DNA from: Bacillus alkalisoli
GTDB taxonomy: Bacteria > Bacillota > Bacilli > Bacillales > Bacillaceae_I
DNA length: 64,000 nucleotides
Assembly: GCF_002797415.1 (NCBI RefSeq)
Contig: NZ_KZ454944.1
Location: 2,064,665-2,128,664, forward strand
Direction: 5' to 3'
In this document: piece by piece, positions 25,258 to 34,428 of the stretch
How the letters are laid out: each line of letters starts with the position of its first letter
Numbering within the stretch: the first letter of the stretch is position 1
Position numbers and translations under genes: made by a program
The notes under the pieces: generated by a model
What the model was told of the DNA's origin: nothing
Seen by the model: the letters and a program-made list of their open reading frames with translations, nothing else
Database searches by the model: none

Positions 25258-26382
25258 GTGGTGCATTTGAACACTACCAATATAAAAAAACAATATTTAT
25301 TATTTCCTGCCTATTTGACGTTTTTCATTGTGCATACGACTCAAATGGGAGTTGGAGTAACTGGTTATCAACGTGTCATTTTCATGGAGTCTAAACAGGA
25401 TGCTTGGATTTCCTTGCTTATTATGTATTTCGTTATGAATACCGTTATGTTTATGATTTGTTATATTTTGAAAAGTTATAAAGATAAAGATTTATTTGAT
25501 ATTCATAAAGCTTTATTTGGAAAATGGTTCGGAGGAGCTATAAATCTTGTCTTTATTACGTATTTATTGGCTGGATTTTTGGCCATCATTTTGGCCTATA
25601 CAGAAATTGTACAAGCATGGGTGTTCCCGCAGATGGGTTCATGGGTGATTGCCTCAATCATACTACTACTAACCATTTACGGGGTATTCGGTGGCATAAG
25701 GACAGTTGTAGGTGTTTGTTTTTTAGGATTTTTTCTTGCCATTTGGTTAGTTTTTATTATTACAGAACCTATGAAATATATGGATCTTACCTTTTTTCAT
25801 CCCATTTTAGAATCTAGTCCAAAAGAGTTGGTGATGGGTGCTTACAAAGCATCGTTTACTGTGTTGGGGTTTGAATCACTATTTTTCGTTTATCCCTTTA
25901 TAAAAAACAAAGAAAAAGTTCCCTTTTATGCTCATCTTGCAGTCGGTTTCACTGCTTTTCTTTTAGTTTTGATCATGATTGTATCGATAGGATATTTTAG
26001 CGGGGAACAACTTGAACTAACGATATGGGCAACTTTATCCATGTTTAAAATTATTCACTTTCCGAATTTAGAGAGATTTGAGTTTGTTACAGTATCTGTT
26101 TGGTTGATTGTCATTTTACCAAATATACTCATTATCATGTGGTCAGCAACACGTGGGTTAAAGAAAACATTTGGTGTAAAACAAAAATTCCTTGTTGTCA
26201 TTTGCAGTGCAATGATTTTCATTATATCCCTGTTCTTTCGTAAAAGAGTATTTATAAATGAATACATCGATATGGTAGGTCAAATCGGATTTGGGATAGT
26301 ATTTGGCTATTCAACATTACTTTTTATTATTGTTTTTCTTTCCAATGTTAGAAAAAAAGTTGGTGAAAAAAATGGGGCATAA
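25258..26382 (+). CDS. spore germination receptor B subunit (GerAB, endospore transporter family)
   Basis: A 374-residue, ten-helix protein of the amino-acid permease-like GerAB family, the membrane subunit thought to hold the germinant pocket. Starts at GTG 25258 or 25261 or TTG 25267 are possible; AGGTTG at 25253-25258 favours TTG 25267, which would shorten it by three residues. Segments such as LFPAYLTFFIVHTTQMGVGV and the PNILIIMWS helix fit the family. Its end overlaps the C gene by 11 bp. Confidence 0.92.
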   Translation: MVHLNTTNIKKQYLLFPAYLTFFIVHTTQMGVGVTGYQRVIFMESKQDAWISLLIMYFVMNTVMFMICYILKSYKDKDLFDIHKALFGKWFGGAINLVFITYLLAGFLAIILAYTEIVQAWVFPQMGSWVIASIILLLTIYGVFGGIRTVVGVCFLGFFLAIWLVFIITEPMKYMDLTFFHPILESSPKELVMGAYKASFTVLGFESLFFVYPFIKNKEKVPFYAHLAVGFTAFLLVLIMIVSIGYFSGEQLELTIWATLSMFKIIHFPNLERFEFVTVSVWLIVILPNILIIMWSATRGLKKTFGVKQKFLVVICSAMIFIISLFFRKRVFINEYIDMVGQIGFGIVFGYSTLLFIIVFLSNVRKKVGEKNGA

Positions 26383-27511
26383 ATGTAAAAGCATTCTTCT
26401 ACTATTAGGCTGTTGTTTTCTAATGACTGCGTGTTTAGAGTCTAGAAACTTAGAAGAATTGGGCTTAGTAACAGTAGCGGGATACGACAAGGAAGAAGAT
26501 TTATTAAGAGGTACGATTGTATATTACGAATTTGATCCACTTCATCCAAATAACACAAAGCTTGTTTCTTCTGTTGCTCGTACTGCAAAAGGTATTAGAC
26601 AGCAAGAAAACTTTTCTTCAAGTAGAAGATTGTTGGCAGGACAAGTTCGTGCAATTATATTTGGAAAAGAACTAGCGGAACAAGGCATGATTCAGTATAT
26701 TGATACATTAGGAAGAGATGCCGAAATAGGAACAATGGTATATATGGCTGTTAGTGAAACATCTGCATACGATTTACTCACTTCCGCTCAACAATCAAGA
26801 GATATAACAAACGCAGGAACATACTTATATGAACTCATCAGGCAAAATGTAGAAACAGAATCACTTCTTTCACCAACTTTACATGAATTTATGCAATGTT
26901 ATTACAGCGAAGGAAGAGATGCTACTGTACCAATGCTTTCCTTTTCTCAAGGAACGATGTACGTAAAAGGCCTTGCATTGTTTCAAGATGACAGAGTGGT
27001 AGGATCGATATCGACAAATGAGTTATTTTATCTAAAGCTAATAAAAGACCCTTTTAAGTCAGGTAATGTTGAATTAGAAATGCCAAAAGAAGACCTACAA
27101 AAATTCATCAAACCAGGTGAAGAAACTAATGATGAAAGAATGTACTTATCATTAGAACACTTAAGAAGTAATGTAAAAGTAAAATTGGTTGAAGAAGCAG
27201 TTCCTAGTTTTGAAGTTACCATAAAAATAGATACACGTATTCTGGAAATATCAGAAAACTATGATATCGGAAAACCAGAAGGTGTAAAACTTTTGGAAAA
27301 GGAAATTAGCAAAGATATTGCAAAACATACAGAAGAAATTATTTATAAACTTCAGGAAATGAATTCTGATCCAATAGGATTTGGTAACGTTTATCGAGCT
27401 AGAGTAGGTTATAAAAAGTTTGATAAAGAACAATGGAGAGAGCTATACCCGAATGCAATCTTTACAGTTAAAGTTGACTCAAATATTCTTCGTACAGGTG
27501 TAATGGATTAA
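26372..27511 (+). CDS. spore germination receptor C lipoprotein (GerAC)
   Basis: A 379-residue lipoprotein subunit. The frame is open from 26303 inside the B gene, but ATG 26372 after GGTG gives a proper signal peptide (MGHKCKSILLLLGCCFLMTA) and lipobox MTAC. Conserved GerAC features are ESRNLEELGLVTVAGYD near the N terminus, DTLGRDAEIGTMVYMAV in the middle and a long amphipathic helix at the C terminus ending in RARVGYKKF and FTVKVDSNI. It completes the A-B-C operon. Confidence 0.92.
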   Translation: MGHKCKSILLLLGCCFLMTACLESRNLEELGLVTVAGYDKEEDLLRGTIVYYEFDPLHPNNTKLVSSVARTAKGIRQQENFSSSRRLLAGQVRAIIFGKELAEQGMIQYIDTLGRDAEIGTMVYMAVSETSAYDLLTSAQQSRDITNAGTYLYELIRQNVETESLLSPTLHEFMQCYYSEGRDATVPMLSFSQGTMYVKGLALFQDDRVVGSISTNELFYLKLIKDPFKSGNVELEMPKEDLQKFIKPGEETNDERMYLSLEHLRSNVKVKLVEEAVPSFEVTIKIDTRILEISENYDIGKPEGVKLLEKEISKDIAKHTEEIIYKLQEMNSDPIGFGNVYRARVGYKKFDKEQWRELYPNAIFTVKVDSNILRTGVMD

Positions 27512-27660
27512 AATTAATCATAAACACTAATTGAGACTGTATCACTAAGTATGTATACGAAGAGCATTGTGAAATTAATTCAATAATATCGAAACTTTTT
27601 CTCTTAAAAGTTCGTCTATAAAATATATTAGTGTATGGCGAATTTTTAGGGGGATAAATT

Positions 27661-30057
27661 GTGAGAAAAAGTGGTTTTTATGGGGTTATTATTTTTTTAT
27701 TATCTATGTTAATTATTCCGTTGAATACTTTTGCGGAAAATTCATTAGAAGCAAAAGTGCAGTATGGTATTCAAAATAAAGTACAGGTTGGTAAATCCTT
27801 TCCAATCAACATTCAATTGATAAATCATAGCAATGAAACGATGAAAGGAGACTTCGTTATATTTTCTAATCCCACGTACAATATGACTGGAAGCTATGTA
27901 ATCCCTGTTTCCATTTCAAGTGGTGAAACGAAGGAAATTGACATCGTAATAAAAGGTATGTACGAACACAATTTGAATAATAGTATCTTCAGTTTCTATG
28001 AAGGTGGCGTTAAAAAAGGAAAAGAGATAAAGCTGACTGGTAACATAGGTTCCACTCCAAGTACGCTTCCACCTGAACGGATTATTACAGGTATATTAAG
28101 TAATGACGCAACAAAAGTAGACTATTTTAAATTAATGAGACTTCAAGGTGAATCCATCGAACTATTTAAAGTGGATGAAACCCAACTTTCGAATGACCAT
28201 AAAGGCCTTGAAATGTTAGATTTGATAATTGTAAATAATTATGATTTGCAACGCTTCTCCGAAGAACAACGAAACGCCATTCGTGAATGGGTATATCAAG
28301 GTGGAACATTATTTTTTGATACGAACATGAATGTTGTAAATTCGATGCAAGGCTTGGAGGATTTCCTTCTATTAACACCTAGTAGCACAAGCGAATTAAA
28401 ATCACCAAAACAAATGCCAAGCAACTTGAAAGTTTTTAATGGAACAGTTTTAGACGATAAAGTAAGTGTCATAACAAGTGAGAATGAGATTCCGATTACA
28501 TTAACGAAACAATTCGGAAGAGGATCAGTTATTCAATTTTCAACAAGTTTCAGTAACGATAAAATGACGGAATGGAAAGAATCAAGTGAATATTTCCGAG
28601 GAGTTTTAACAAGATACATTAGTTCGAAAAACAACGATATAAAATATGGATATAACATAGAGGAAGAATTTACGTCATCGTTGTCGTACATTGGAGACAT
28701 CTATCCAGGCAATGTTATTTCTGTTCCTCTCTTAATCTTTGGTTTTGCATTATATTTACTTTTAATTACCCCGGTACTATATTTTATCTTAAAAAGAAAG
28801 AATAAAAGAGAACATGCTTGGTGGCTTGTTCCAACTATTGCGGTCGTTACAAGTTTACTTATCTTTACAGTTGGAGCAAAAGATAGACTAAAAGGCACTC
28901 AAATCAATGAATCTAGTATTCTCCTTTTGGATGGAGATAAAGCCTCAGGATATGGCGTTGTTTCTTTTCTCTCTAACAGTGGCGGGCAATATGAGATTGA
29001 AAATAAACATGTAGACTTGTTTCCAGTAAGTAGAACGTACCGAGGCGATAGTGACATTGCAAGAAAATATGCTTACTTACATGTAGGAGGGAAATCAAAT
29101 AGCGTCGAGTTTAATGATGTAGAATATTGGTCAATCCGTTCAGCGGTTGGTCCAGTATCTGGAATACAATTAGGAACGTTTTCTTCCAAACTAGAAATTA
29201 ACGATGGAAAGCTAGAAGGAGTTGTTCTCAATAATTTACCGATAAAAATGAACGATGCGTATATATTAACTGGACGTCACGTTTACGAAATTGGCAGCCT
29301 AGCATCTGGTGAAGAGAAAAATCTTTCCTTTTCCATTGGAAATCAAAGTGCCTCACATATTTTACCACCTAATTATAGTGCTTTGAATAACTTGTTCCCG
29401 AATTTTGCAAATAGAGAATATGGCACAAGGTTACAAAAGTCAGAATTAGAAGATTTCAAGCGTTATAGACTGTTAGAATTATTGATTGTAAGAAAAGGTA
29501 TGACGCATAATTTTAATTCACCCGTAATCATTGGGTATACGACGGTCCCTTTATACGATACAAAAGTAAATGGAAAAGAATCTGGGAAATCCGCCTTACA
29601 CCTAATAGCCATTCCAATACAAATTACAAATAAAGTTGGAGGATCTTTCTCCTTAACAGAAGAGTCACTTATAACGAACATCGACATCGTAGAAAATAAA
29701 GATGGCTTTATTTATTTCGACGGATTACATGAAGAAGATAAAACTGCTTTTGTAGGAAAAGGCTCCTATTCTATTACTTATGAAATACCTGAAGCCATAA
29801 AAAAAGAAACGACAAACTTTTCTTTATTAAACATTACAGTTTCTGAACGAAATAAAGGGCTTAGGTTCTCTATCGTCAATCAAAACAGTAATGAATTAGT
29901 AGAGTTAGAAGCTGCATCCGTTACGATCGATAAGGATATTTCGGATTACATTAGAAGCTCAAATAAAGTCGAAATCATCGTAGAAAATTCTTCTCAAGAA
30001 GACCGGGAATTGTTCCTACCAAGAATAAAGCTAGAAGGAGAACTAAAACATGATTAA
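27661..30057 (+). CDS. large exported membrane protein of an ABC system (GldG-like role)
   Basis: A 798-residue protein starting at GTG 27661 behind TAGGGGGAT. Residues 1-26 are a signal peptide. Residues 27-140 look like a beta-sandwich (IQLINHSNETMKGDFV), and 140-220 resemble a glutamine-amidotransferase-like fold (LIIVNNYDLQRFSEEQ, WVYQGGTLFFDT). Two membrane helices lie at about 352-377 and 387-405, then 390 residues of beta-rich extracellular domain. Its 3' end overlaps the ATPase gene by 8 bp and the permease follows, so the three act together. The function is unknown; GldF/GldG-type and YxlG-type transporters are the nearest concept. Confidence 0.7.
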   Translation: MRKSGFYGVIIFLLSMLIIPLNTFAENSLEAKVQYGIQNKVQVGKSFPINIQLINHSNETMKGDFVIFSNPTYNMTGSYVIPVSISSGETKEIDIVIKGMYEHNLNNSIFSFYEGGVKKGKEIKLTGNIGSTPSTLPPERIITGILSNDATKVDYFKLMRLQGESIELFKVDETQLSNDHKGLEMLDLIIVNNYDLQRFSEEQRNAIREWVYQGGTLFFDTNMNVVNSMQGLEDFLLLTPSSTSELKSPKQMPSNLKVFNGTVLDDKVSVITSENEIPITLTKQFGRGSVIQFSTSFSNDKMTEWKESSEYFRGVLTRYISSKNNDIKYGYNIEEEFTSSLSYIGDIYPGNVISVPLLIFGFALYLLLITPVLYFILKRKNKREHAWWLVPTIAVVTSLLIFTVGAKDRLKGTQINESSILLLDGDKASGYGVVSFLSNSGGQYEIENKHVDLFPVSRTYRGDSDIARKYAYLHVGGKSNSVEFNDVEYWSIRSAVGPVSGIQLGTFSSKLEINDGKLEGVVLNNLPIKMNDAYILTGRHVYEIGSLASGEEKNLSFSIGNQSASHILPPNYSALNNLFPNFANREYGTRLQKSELEDFKRYRLLELLIVRKGMTHNFNSPVIIGYTTVPLYDTKVNGKESGKSALHLIAIPIQITNKVGGSFSLTEESLITNIDIVENKDGFIYFDGLHEEDKTAFVGKGSYSITYEIPEAIKKETTNFSLLNITVSERNKGLRFSIVNQNSNELVELEAASVTIDKDISDYIRSSNKVEIIVENSSQEDRELFLPRIKLEGELKHD

Positions 30058-30979
30058 CATTGTGAATCTAACAAAAACATATGGTAACATTAAGGCTTTA
30101 GATTCTTTGAATTTGTCTATCGAAAAAGGTTCTGTTTTTGGTTATGTAGGTCATAACGGAGCTGGGAAATCGACAACTTTCTCAATTTTAGCGACGCTTT
30201 TAGCACCAACTAGTGGTACCGCAACAATAAACGGATACGATGTTACGAAACAACCGCATGAAGTAAGAAGACATATTGGCTATATGCCTGATTTTTTTGG
30301 GGTTTATGACCAATTAAGAGCAGATGAATATTTAGATTTTTATGGTGCCAGTTACGGCATTCCTTCTAGTGAGCGTGATAAATTAATACCAGAGCTATTA
30401 GAGTTAGTTCATTTATCCAACAAAAAAGATTCCTATGTTGATCTTCTTTCCCGAGGGATGAAACAAAGACTTTGTTTGGCTCGTGCGTTAATACACAATC
30501 CAGAAGTATTAATATTAGATGAACCAGCATCAGGCTTAGACCCACGAGCTAGAATTGAGATGCGTGGTATCATGAAGAATTTAAAGGAGATGGGCAAGAC
30601 CATTATGATTAGTTCACACATTCTTCCGGAGTTAGCTGAAATGTGTGACACAATCGGTGTTATTAATGGTGGGAAACTTGTTGCAACAGGAAGAGTTGAG
30701 GAAGTTCATAAAAGATTACAAGCCAACAAAATCTTTCATGTAACTGTGCTGAATGATATAGATGGAGCATTGAAGTTTTTTGCCGGACAATCAACTATTT
30801 CTAACGTGGAAGAAAAAGAAAAAAACACGATTATCTTTAGCTTCACTGGTAGTGAGGAAGAACAAGTTGACATGCTCCATGCTGCACTACAACATGGGCT
30901 GAAAATATTAAACTTTAGTCAAGAAGCTACAGACTTAGAAGATATCTTTATGGAGATTACGAAAGGGGTGGAAGAATGA
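30050..30979 (+). CDS. ABC transporter ATP-binding protein
   Basis: A 309-residue single-domain ATPase. Walker A GHNGAGKST, signature LSRGMKQR and Walker B LILDEPASGLDPRAR are in place. The C-terminal 85 residues (from about 225) are the extra domain typical of CcmA/DrrA-like drug, bacteriocin or GldA exporters. It overlaps the large membrane protein upstream by 8 bp and the permease downstream by an ATGA junction, which implies tight co-translation. Confidence 0.93.
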   Translation: MINIVNLTKTYGNIKALDSLNLSIEKGSVFGYVGHNGAGKSTTFSILATLLAPTSGTATINGYDVTKQPHEVRRHIGYMPDFFGVYDQLRADEYLDFYGASYGIPSSERDKLIPELLELVHLSNKKDSYVDLLSRGMKQRLCLARALIHNPEVLILDEPASGLDPRARIEMRGIMKNLKEMGKTIMISSHILPELAEMCDTIGVINGGKLVATGRVEEVHKRLQANKIFHVTVLNDIDGALKFFAGQSTISNVEEKEKNTIIFSFTGSEEEQVDMLHAALQHGLKILNFSQEATDLEDIFMEITKGVEE

Positions 30980-31821
30980 AACATCTCTTAACGAATCCAA
31001 TGCTAAACAAAGAATTCAAACTAAGATTTAGAAGCTTCAAAAGCTTTGTAGCAATATTTTTCTACTTAGCGATACTCGGTTTAATTGCCTTACTTTTTAT
31101 TTATCTACAAACTAGTTTTGAAAGTGCAGGCTTTTTTAATCCAGATAACAGTAGAGGGATGTTTACATTAATTGCATTCGTTCAGCTAGCATTAATCTTT
31201 TTTATGACTCCAGGTTTAACAGCTAGTGTTATTAGTAGTGAACGTGAAAAGCAAACATTAAACATTTTGTTAACGACCCAACAAACATCTACAAGTATCA
31301 TATTGAGTAAGTTGTTTTCTTCTCTATCCTTTCTGTTGCTTATTGTCATCTCTTCTTTACCTTTATATAGTATTGTATTTTTGTTTGGTGGAATCTCACC
31401 TAAATTATTGTTTTACACTTTTATGATCTATCTTATAACAATGATAACTTTTGGTAGTATTGGCGTAATGTTTTCTACACTTATACGAAAAACAATGGTG
31501 GCGATGATTTGTACGTACGGAGTTGTTTTTTTCTTAGCCGCTGGAACAGCTTTGTTAACCGTATTCTCTATTGGTCTGATAGGAAGTGTAGGTGGGGAAG
31601 GGACCACAAATCCAATTCCATATTTTATTGCCATGTTTAATCCATTTATCATTATGACGACAAACTTCACACAAGAAATACATGCGGAAATTAGTCGTTA
31701 TTCAGGCATTCAGTTACCGATCGGCGTAGGATTTGTATTGGCTTTTATTTTCCTAACCTTTGGAGCAATAATCGTTAGTATAAAGAACCTTCGTCCGAAC
31801 ATGAGGAAGTACCAAAAATAA
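30976..31821 (+). CDS. ABC-2 type permease
   Basis: A 281-residue protein with six predicted helices: near 20-45, 62-85 (TLIAFVQLALIFFMTPGLTA), 110-135, 145-165, 175-205 and 250-272. SEREKQTLNILLTTQQTS is the cytoplasmic loop characteristic of ABC-2/GldF-like permeases. It forms the membrane pore of the three-gene system 27661-31821. No terminator was seen before repeat copy 6. Confidence 0.9.
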   Translation: MKHLLTNPMLNKEFKLRFRSFKSFVAIFFYLAILGLIALLFIYLQTSFESAGFFNPDNSRGMFTLIAFVQLALIFFMTPGLTASVISSEREKQTLNILLTTQQTSTSIILSKLFSSLSFLLLIVISSLPLYSIVFLFGGISPKLLFYTFMIYLITMITFGSIGVMFSTLIRKTMVAMICTYGVVFFLAAGTALLTVFSIGLIGSVGGEGTTNPIPYFIAMFNPFIIMTTNFTQEIHAEISRYSGIQLPIGVGFVLAFIFLTFGAIIVSIKNLRPNMRKYQK

Positions 31822-31848
31822 TTTAGAAAGTAAATATAATTCCGTGCC

Positions 31849-31954
31849 GGTGGTGTGGACGCTTTCCGCGGGGGAGGCGGTGAGTCTCCTCGAGCCAGTC
31901 GGCTCTGCGGGGTCTCAGCTGCCTGATTTTCCCACAGGAGTCGTCCACACCACC
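31849..31954 (-). repeat. interspersed palindromic repeat, copy 6
   Basis: The arms GGTGGTGTGGAC (31849-31860) and GTCCACACCACC (31943-31954) are perfect. The core is in reverse orientation (GCTTTCCGCGGG, GCGGGGTCTC, CACAGGAGT) and lacks the hairpin module. It lies between convergent genes. Confidence 0.88.
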
Positions 31955-32002
31955 AGCAGTTCAATTCGATAAATACTCATAAAGAACTATTCTAACAACA
32001 TC

Positions 32003-33223
32003 TTATTCCGGTTGCAGTTGTTCTTCGTTCTCGTACGAAGATTTTTTTATGAAGTAATAGGAGCTTAAAGCAACTATTACTGTCCATACTGCTAAAGAGA
32101 AGAATAGTATGAAGTTTCGTTCAATCATAAATTGTGCAAAGACTAAAGGTCCAAGGGCAATACCAATGAAACGGACAGAACCATATATGCTAGTTACAAA
32201 ACCTCGAGAAGATGAATCCGAGTTAGTAGCAATGATGGCGTTAATACAAGGTAGAATACAACCGATCGAGCCACTAATGATGGACACTATGGCAAAAAAG
32301 AGTCCTAATGACGTAATGAAAGGTAAAACTAGAAATAGTAGAGAACAAATAATAAAATTAAAAATCACAATATCTACTCTATTGATTTTAATTTTCTCCA
32401 TTCTCATTCCAATAAAATAGGAACCGAGCGTTAAAAAGAGTAATGGAAAAGATAATAAGAGTCCATTGATGACTCCGTGTGTATTATATCTTGCCTCTAA
32501 AAACTCCGTTATGTAAAAGAGCATTCCAAATATAAGAAATAAGCACGTTCCACCAGCTACATAGCTAACAAGAATCCATTTTCCTTGTTGATTCATTACT
32601 CCTTTAAGACCGCTAACATAATTTCCGAAACTTTGCCTTGCTTTTGGAACCACTTTCTTTTCCTCTACAAAAAAGGCAATAAGAACAAAAATAATGGCAC
32701 AAAACAACGGAAAAGAAAAAAACACTAATGGCCACATAAAGATGGCAAGCAACGCTCCAAGTAGTGGGGAAATGACTTTACCAAAACTATTTGTTGCTTC
32801 TATTAACCCTAATACTTTTACTTGCTCTGATTTTTTGAAAACATCTACAGTCAATGCAAGAGCAATAGGAGCAGTACCTGCAGAACCAATACCTTGTAAC
32901 ACTCTACCAACCAATAACCACTCCAGTGTAAAAGAAGATACATTTAAACTAGCCACACCAGCTATTAAGCCACCAACACCATACAAGAATAAGGAAACTA
33001 AGATTATTTTTTTTCGTGAAATATTATCCGACAAGTAACCTAAAAAAGGAATAGTAATGGCCCCAACAATAGAAAAAATCGTTATGATTAGACTTACTTC
33101 TGTCTCGGTTAATAATAAATCTGTTCTCATTTCAGGGAGGATCGGAATTAAGAGAGAATTTCCTAATACGAGTACAAATGAAGTAGAGGAAATAGCTAAG
33201 ATTGTTAAGTTTTCCATCTTCAT
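32003..33223 (-). CDS. MFS transporter (multidrug-efflux type)
   Basis: A 406-residue, twelve-helix major facilitator. The frame opens at 33256, but that ATG lies inside an operator-like palindrome; ATG 33223 with GCAGGT nine bases upstream is a better start. The N-terminal half has the DHA1-type loop PFLGYLSDNISRKKI (motif A) and VGRVLQGIGSAGTAPIALA (motif C region), like TetA(L), Bmr and YfmO exporters. The substrate is unknown. The promoter overlaps a perfect 11-bp dyad, which implies a dedicated repressor encoded elsewhere. Confidence 0.88.
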   Translation of the reverse strand: MKMENLTILAISSTSFVLVLGNSLLIPILPEMRTDLLLTETEVSLIITIFSIVGAITIPFLGYLSDNISRKKIILVSLFLYGVGGLIAGVASLNVSSFTLEWLLVGRVLQGIGSAGTAPIALALTVDVFKKSEQVKVLGLIEATNSFGKVISPLLGALLAIFMWPLVFFSFPLFCAIIFVLIAFFVEEKKVVPKARQSFGNYVSGLKGVMNQQGKWILVSYVAGGTCLFLIFGMLFYITEFLEARYNTHGVINGLLLSFPLLFLTLGSYFIGMRMEKIKINRVDIVIFNFIICSLLFLVLPFITSLGLFFAIVSIISGSIGCILPCINAIIATNSDSSSRGFVTSIYGSVRFIGIALGPLVFAQFMIERNFILFFSLAVWTVIVALSSYYFIKKSSYENEEQLQPE

Positions 33224-33244
33224 AAATGTATAACCTGCTTTCCT

Positions 33245-33286
33245 AAATGTGAACAATTATGTTCACATTTTTCGTTTAATTGACAA
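33245..33286 (-). promoter_or_regulatory. MFS promoter with overlapping palindromic operator
   Basis: On the reverse strand TTGTCA (33286-33281) and CATAAT (33261-33256) are spaced by 19 bp. The perfect dyad AAATGTGAACA-n4-TGTTCACATTT (33245-33270) covers the -10 and the expected start point, as for a repressor. Confidence 0.55.
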
Positions 33287-33405
33287 ACTCAAGTTCCTTT
33301 TCTTTTCTATAGCAATGATTTTTGATAGTATTTGTAATGGAGTACGTGTCATAATGTATAGCTACTATCCGAAAACGAGTTATAGCTTGTTATTATTTAA
33401 TATTT

Positions 33406-33617
33406 GGCTGTGTAAAGGACCACTGTTGATTTCCGTACCAGTCTTCGCTTTCCGCGGGCGGTAAAAAGGAAGGTTATTTTCACTGTCGTGAAAAAACCTA
33501 CTCCTCGGCGCAAGCGCCTGTGGGGTCTCCCGCTACCTGCTTCTCCCGCAGGAGTCTCAGACTAGCACGGAAATCAACAGGTTAGTTTTTTTACCTACAC
33601 TAAGCTTTAACACAGCT
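33406..33617 (-). repeat. interspersed palindromic repeat, copy 7 (with hairpin module)
   Basis: The ends GGCTGTGTAAAGGACCAC and GCTTTAACACAGC flank inner arms CTGTTGATTTCCGT (33423-33436) and ACGGAAATCAACAG (33567-33580). The core is reversed; the hairpin module AGGTTATTTTCAC-TGTC-GTGAAAAAACCT is at about 33471-33499. Together with the operator and the 33661 palindrome this accounts for the 519-bp gap. Confidence 0.9.
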
Positions 33618-33660
33618 AAAAATTTAGTATTTTTATTAGTACAACTTGTATACAAACTTT

Positions 33661-33694
33661 TATAAAGTTCGTTTTTCATTAAACGAACTTTATA
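33661..33694. promoter_or_regulatory. 14-bp perfect palindrome upstream of ypmQ
   Basis: TATAAAGTTCGTTT (33661-33674) and AAACGAACTTTATA (33681-33694) are separated by 6 bp. Neither side has a T tract, so an operator or leader hairpin is more likely than a terminator. It ends 48 bp before the ypmQ start. Confidence 0.4.
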
Positions 33695-33742
33695 AGAAAT
33701 TAAACTCAGTAGAAGAGGAATTCATGAAGAAGGTGAAATAAT

Positions 33743-34324
33743 TTGAAGAAATTTTATTCTTTGGCATTACTATTCATAGCTTCACTAGTGCTAACGGCAT
33801 GTAACGAAGCAACAATACCTGACAAAACGAACTGGCCTTTAGAAGATTTTAGTCACATAAACCAAGATGGGGAGGACTTTAGTTTATCTAATGACGTAAA
33901 GGGAGAGGTAACAGTTGTAAATATGATTTTTACAAACTGTTCTACTGTATGTTCTCCCATGACAGCTAACATGGCTCGTTTACAAAGAATAGCTGCAGAA
34001 CAAGACATTAATATTCAATTGCTTTCTTTCTCTGTTGATCCAGAAATTGATGACCCCGCCACTCTTAAAGAATTTGGAAACAAGTTTGATGCAGATTACT
34101 CCAATTGGAGCTTTATTACTGGCTACTCTCAAAAATATATCGAAGAATATGCAATGAAAAATTTCAAGGCCATCGTTGTAAAACCTAAAAATGACCCCGA
34201 AGTTATACACGGTACAAGGGTGTACTTAGTTAACGAAGAAGGTGTAGTAGTGAAAAGCTACGATGGACTTGATGTTCCATATGAAGAAATATTAGAACAT
34301 GCACAAATATTATTAAATAAATAG
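33743..34324 (+). CDS. ypmQ: Sco1/SenC copper chaperone lipoprotein (BsSco)
   Basis: A 193-residue lipoprotein, TTG start behind GAAGAAGG. The lipobox is VLTAC (C20). The copper and redox site is CSTVC (C66, C70) with His in PEVIHGTRVYL (H156), the complete Cys-Cys-His set of Sco proteins. In B. subtilis BsSco helps assemble the CuA centre of cytochrome c oxidase. Gene order ypmQ-ypmR-ypmS matches B. subtilis, here with a small reverse-strand gene between. Confidence 0.92.
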   Translation: MKKFYSLALLFIASLVLTACNEATIPDKTNWPLEDFSHINQDGEDFSLSNDVKGEVTVVNMIFTNCSTVCSPMTANMARLQRIAAEQDINIQLLSFSVDPEIDDPATLKEFGNKFDADYSNWSFITGYSQKYIEEYAMKNFKAIVVKPKNDPEVIHGTRVYLVNEEGVVVKSYDGLDVPYEEILEHAQILLNK

Positions 34325-34373
34325 GCTATGTTATTAAATATTGTTGAAATCAACAGCGGCCTTTAACACAGCC
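34324..34373 (+). repeat. deleted remnant of the palindromic repeat (ends only)
   Basis: GGCTATGTTATTAAATATTG is followed directly by GAAATCAACAGCGG and CTTTAACACAGCC. These are the two ends of the long repeat family with the whole GC-rich core missing. Confidence 0.7.
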
Positions 34374-34391
34374 AATAAATGAAGTTAGTAG

Positions 34392-34428
34392 AATAAGGAT
34401 GCGTCTTACGCATCCTTATTTGATTTTT
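34392..34428. terminator. terminator between ypmQ and the reverse small gene
   Basis: AATAAGGATGCGT (34392-34404) and ACGCATCCTTATT (34408-34420) form a 13-bp stem followed by a T-rich tract on the plus strand. The right arm overlaps the end of the small reverse gene. Confidence 0.7.

Noticed and set aside
33661..33694. Palindrome read as a terminator of repeat copy 7 or the MFS gene
   Set aside because: No T tract follows the stem on either strand.
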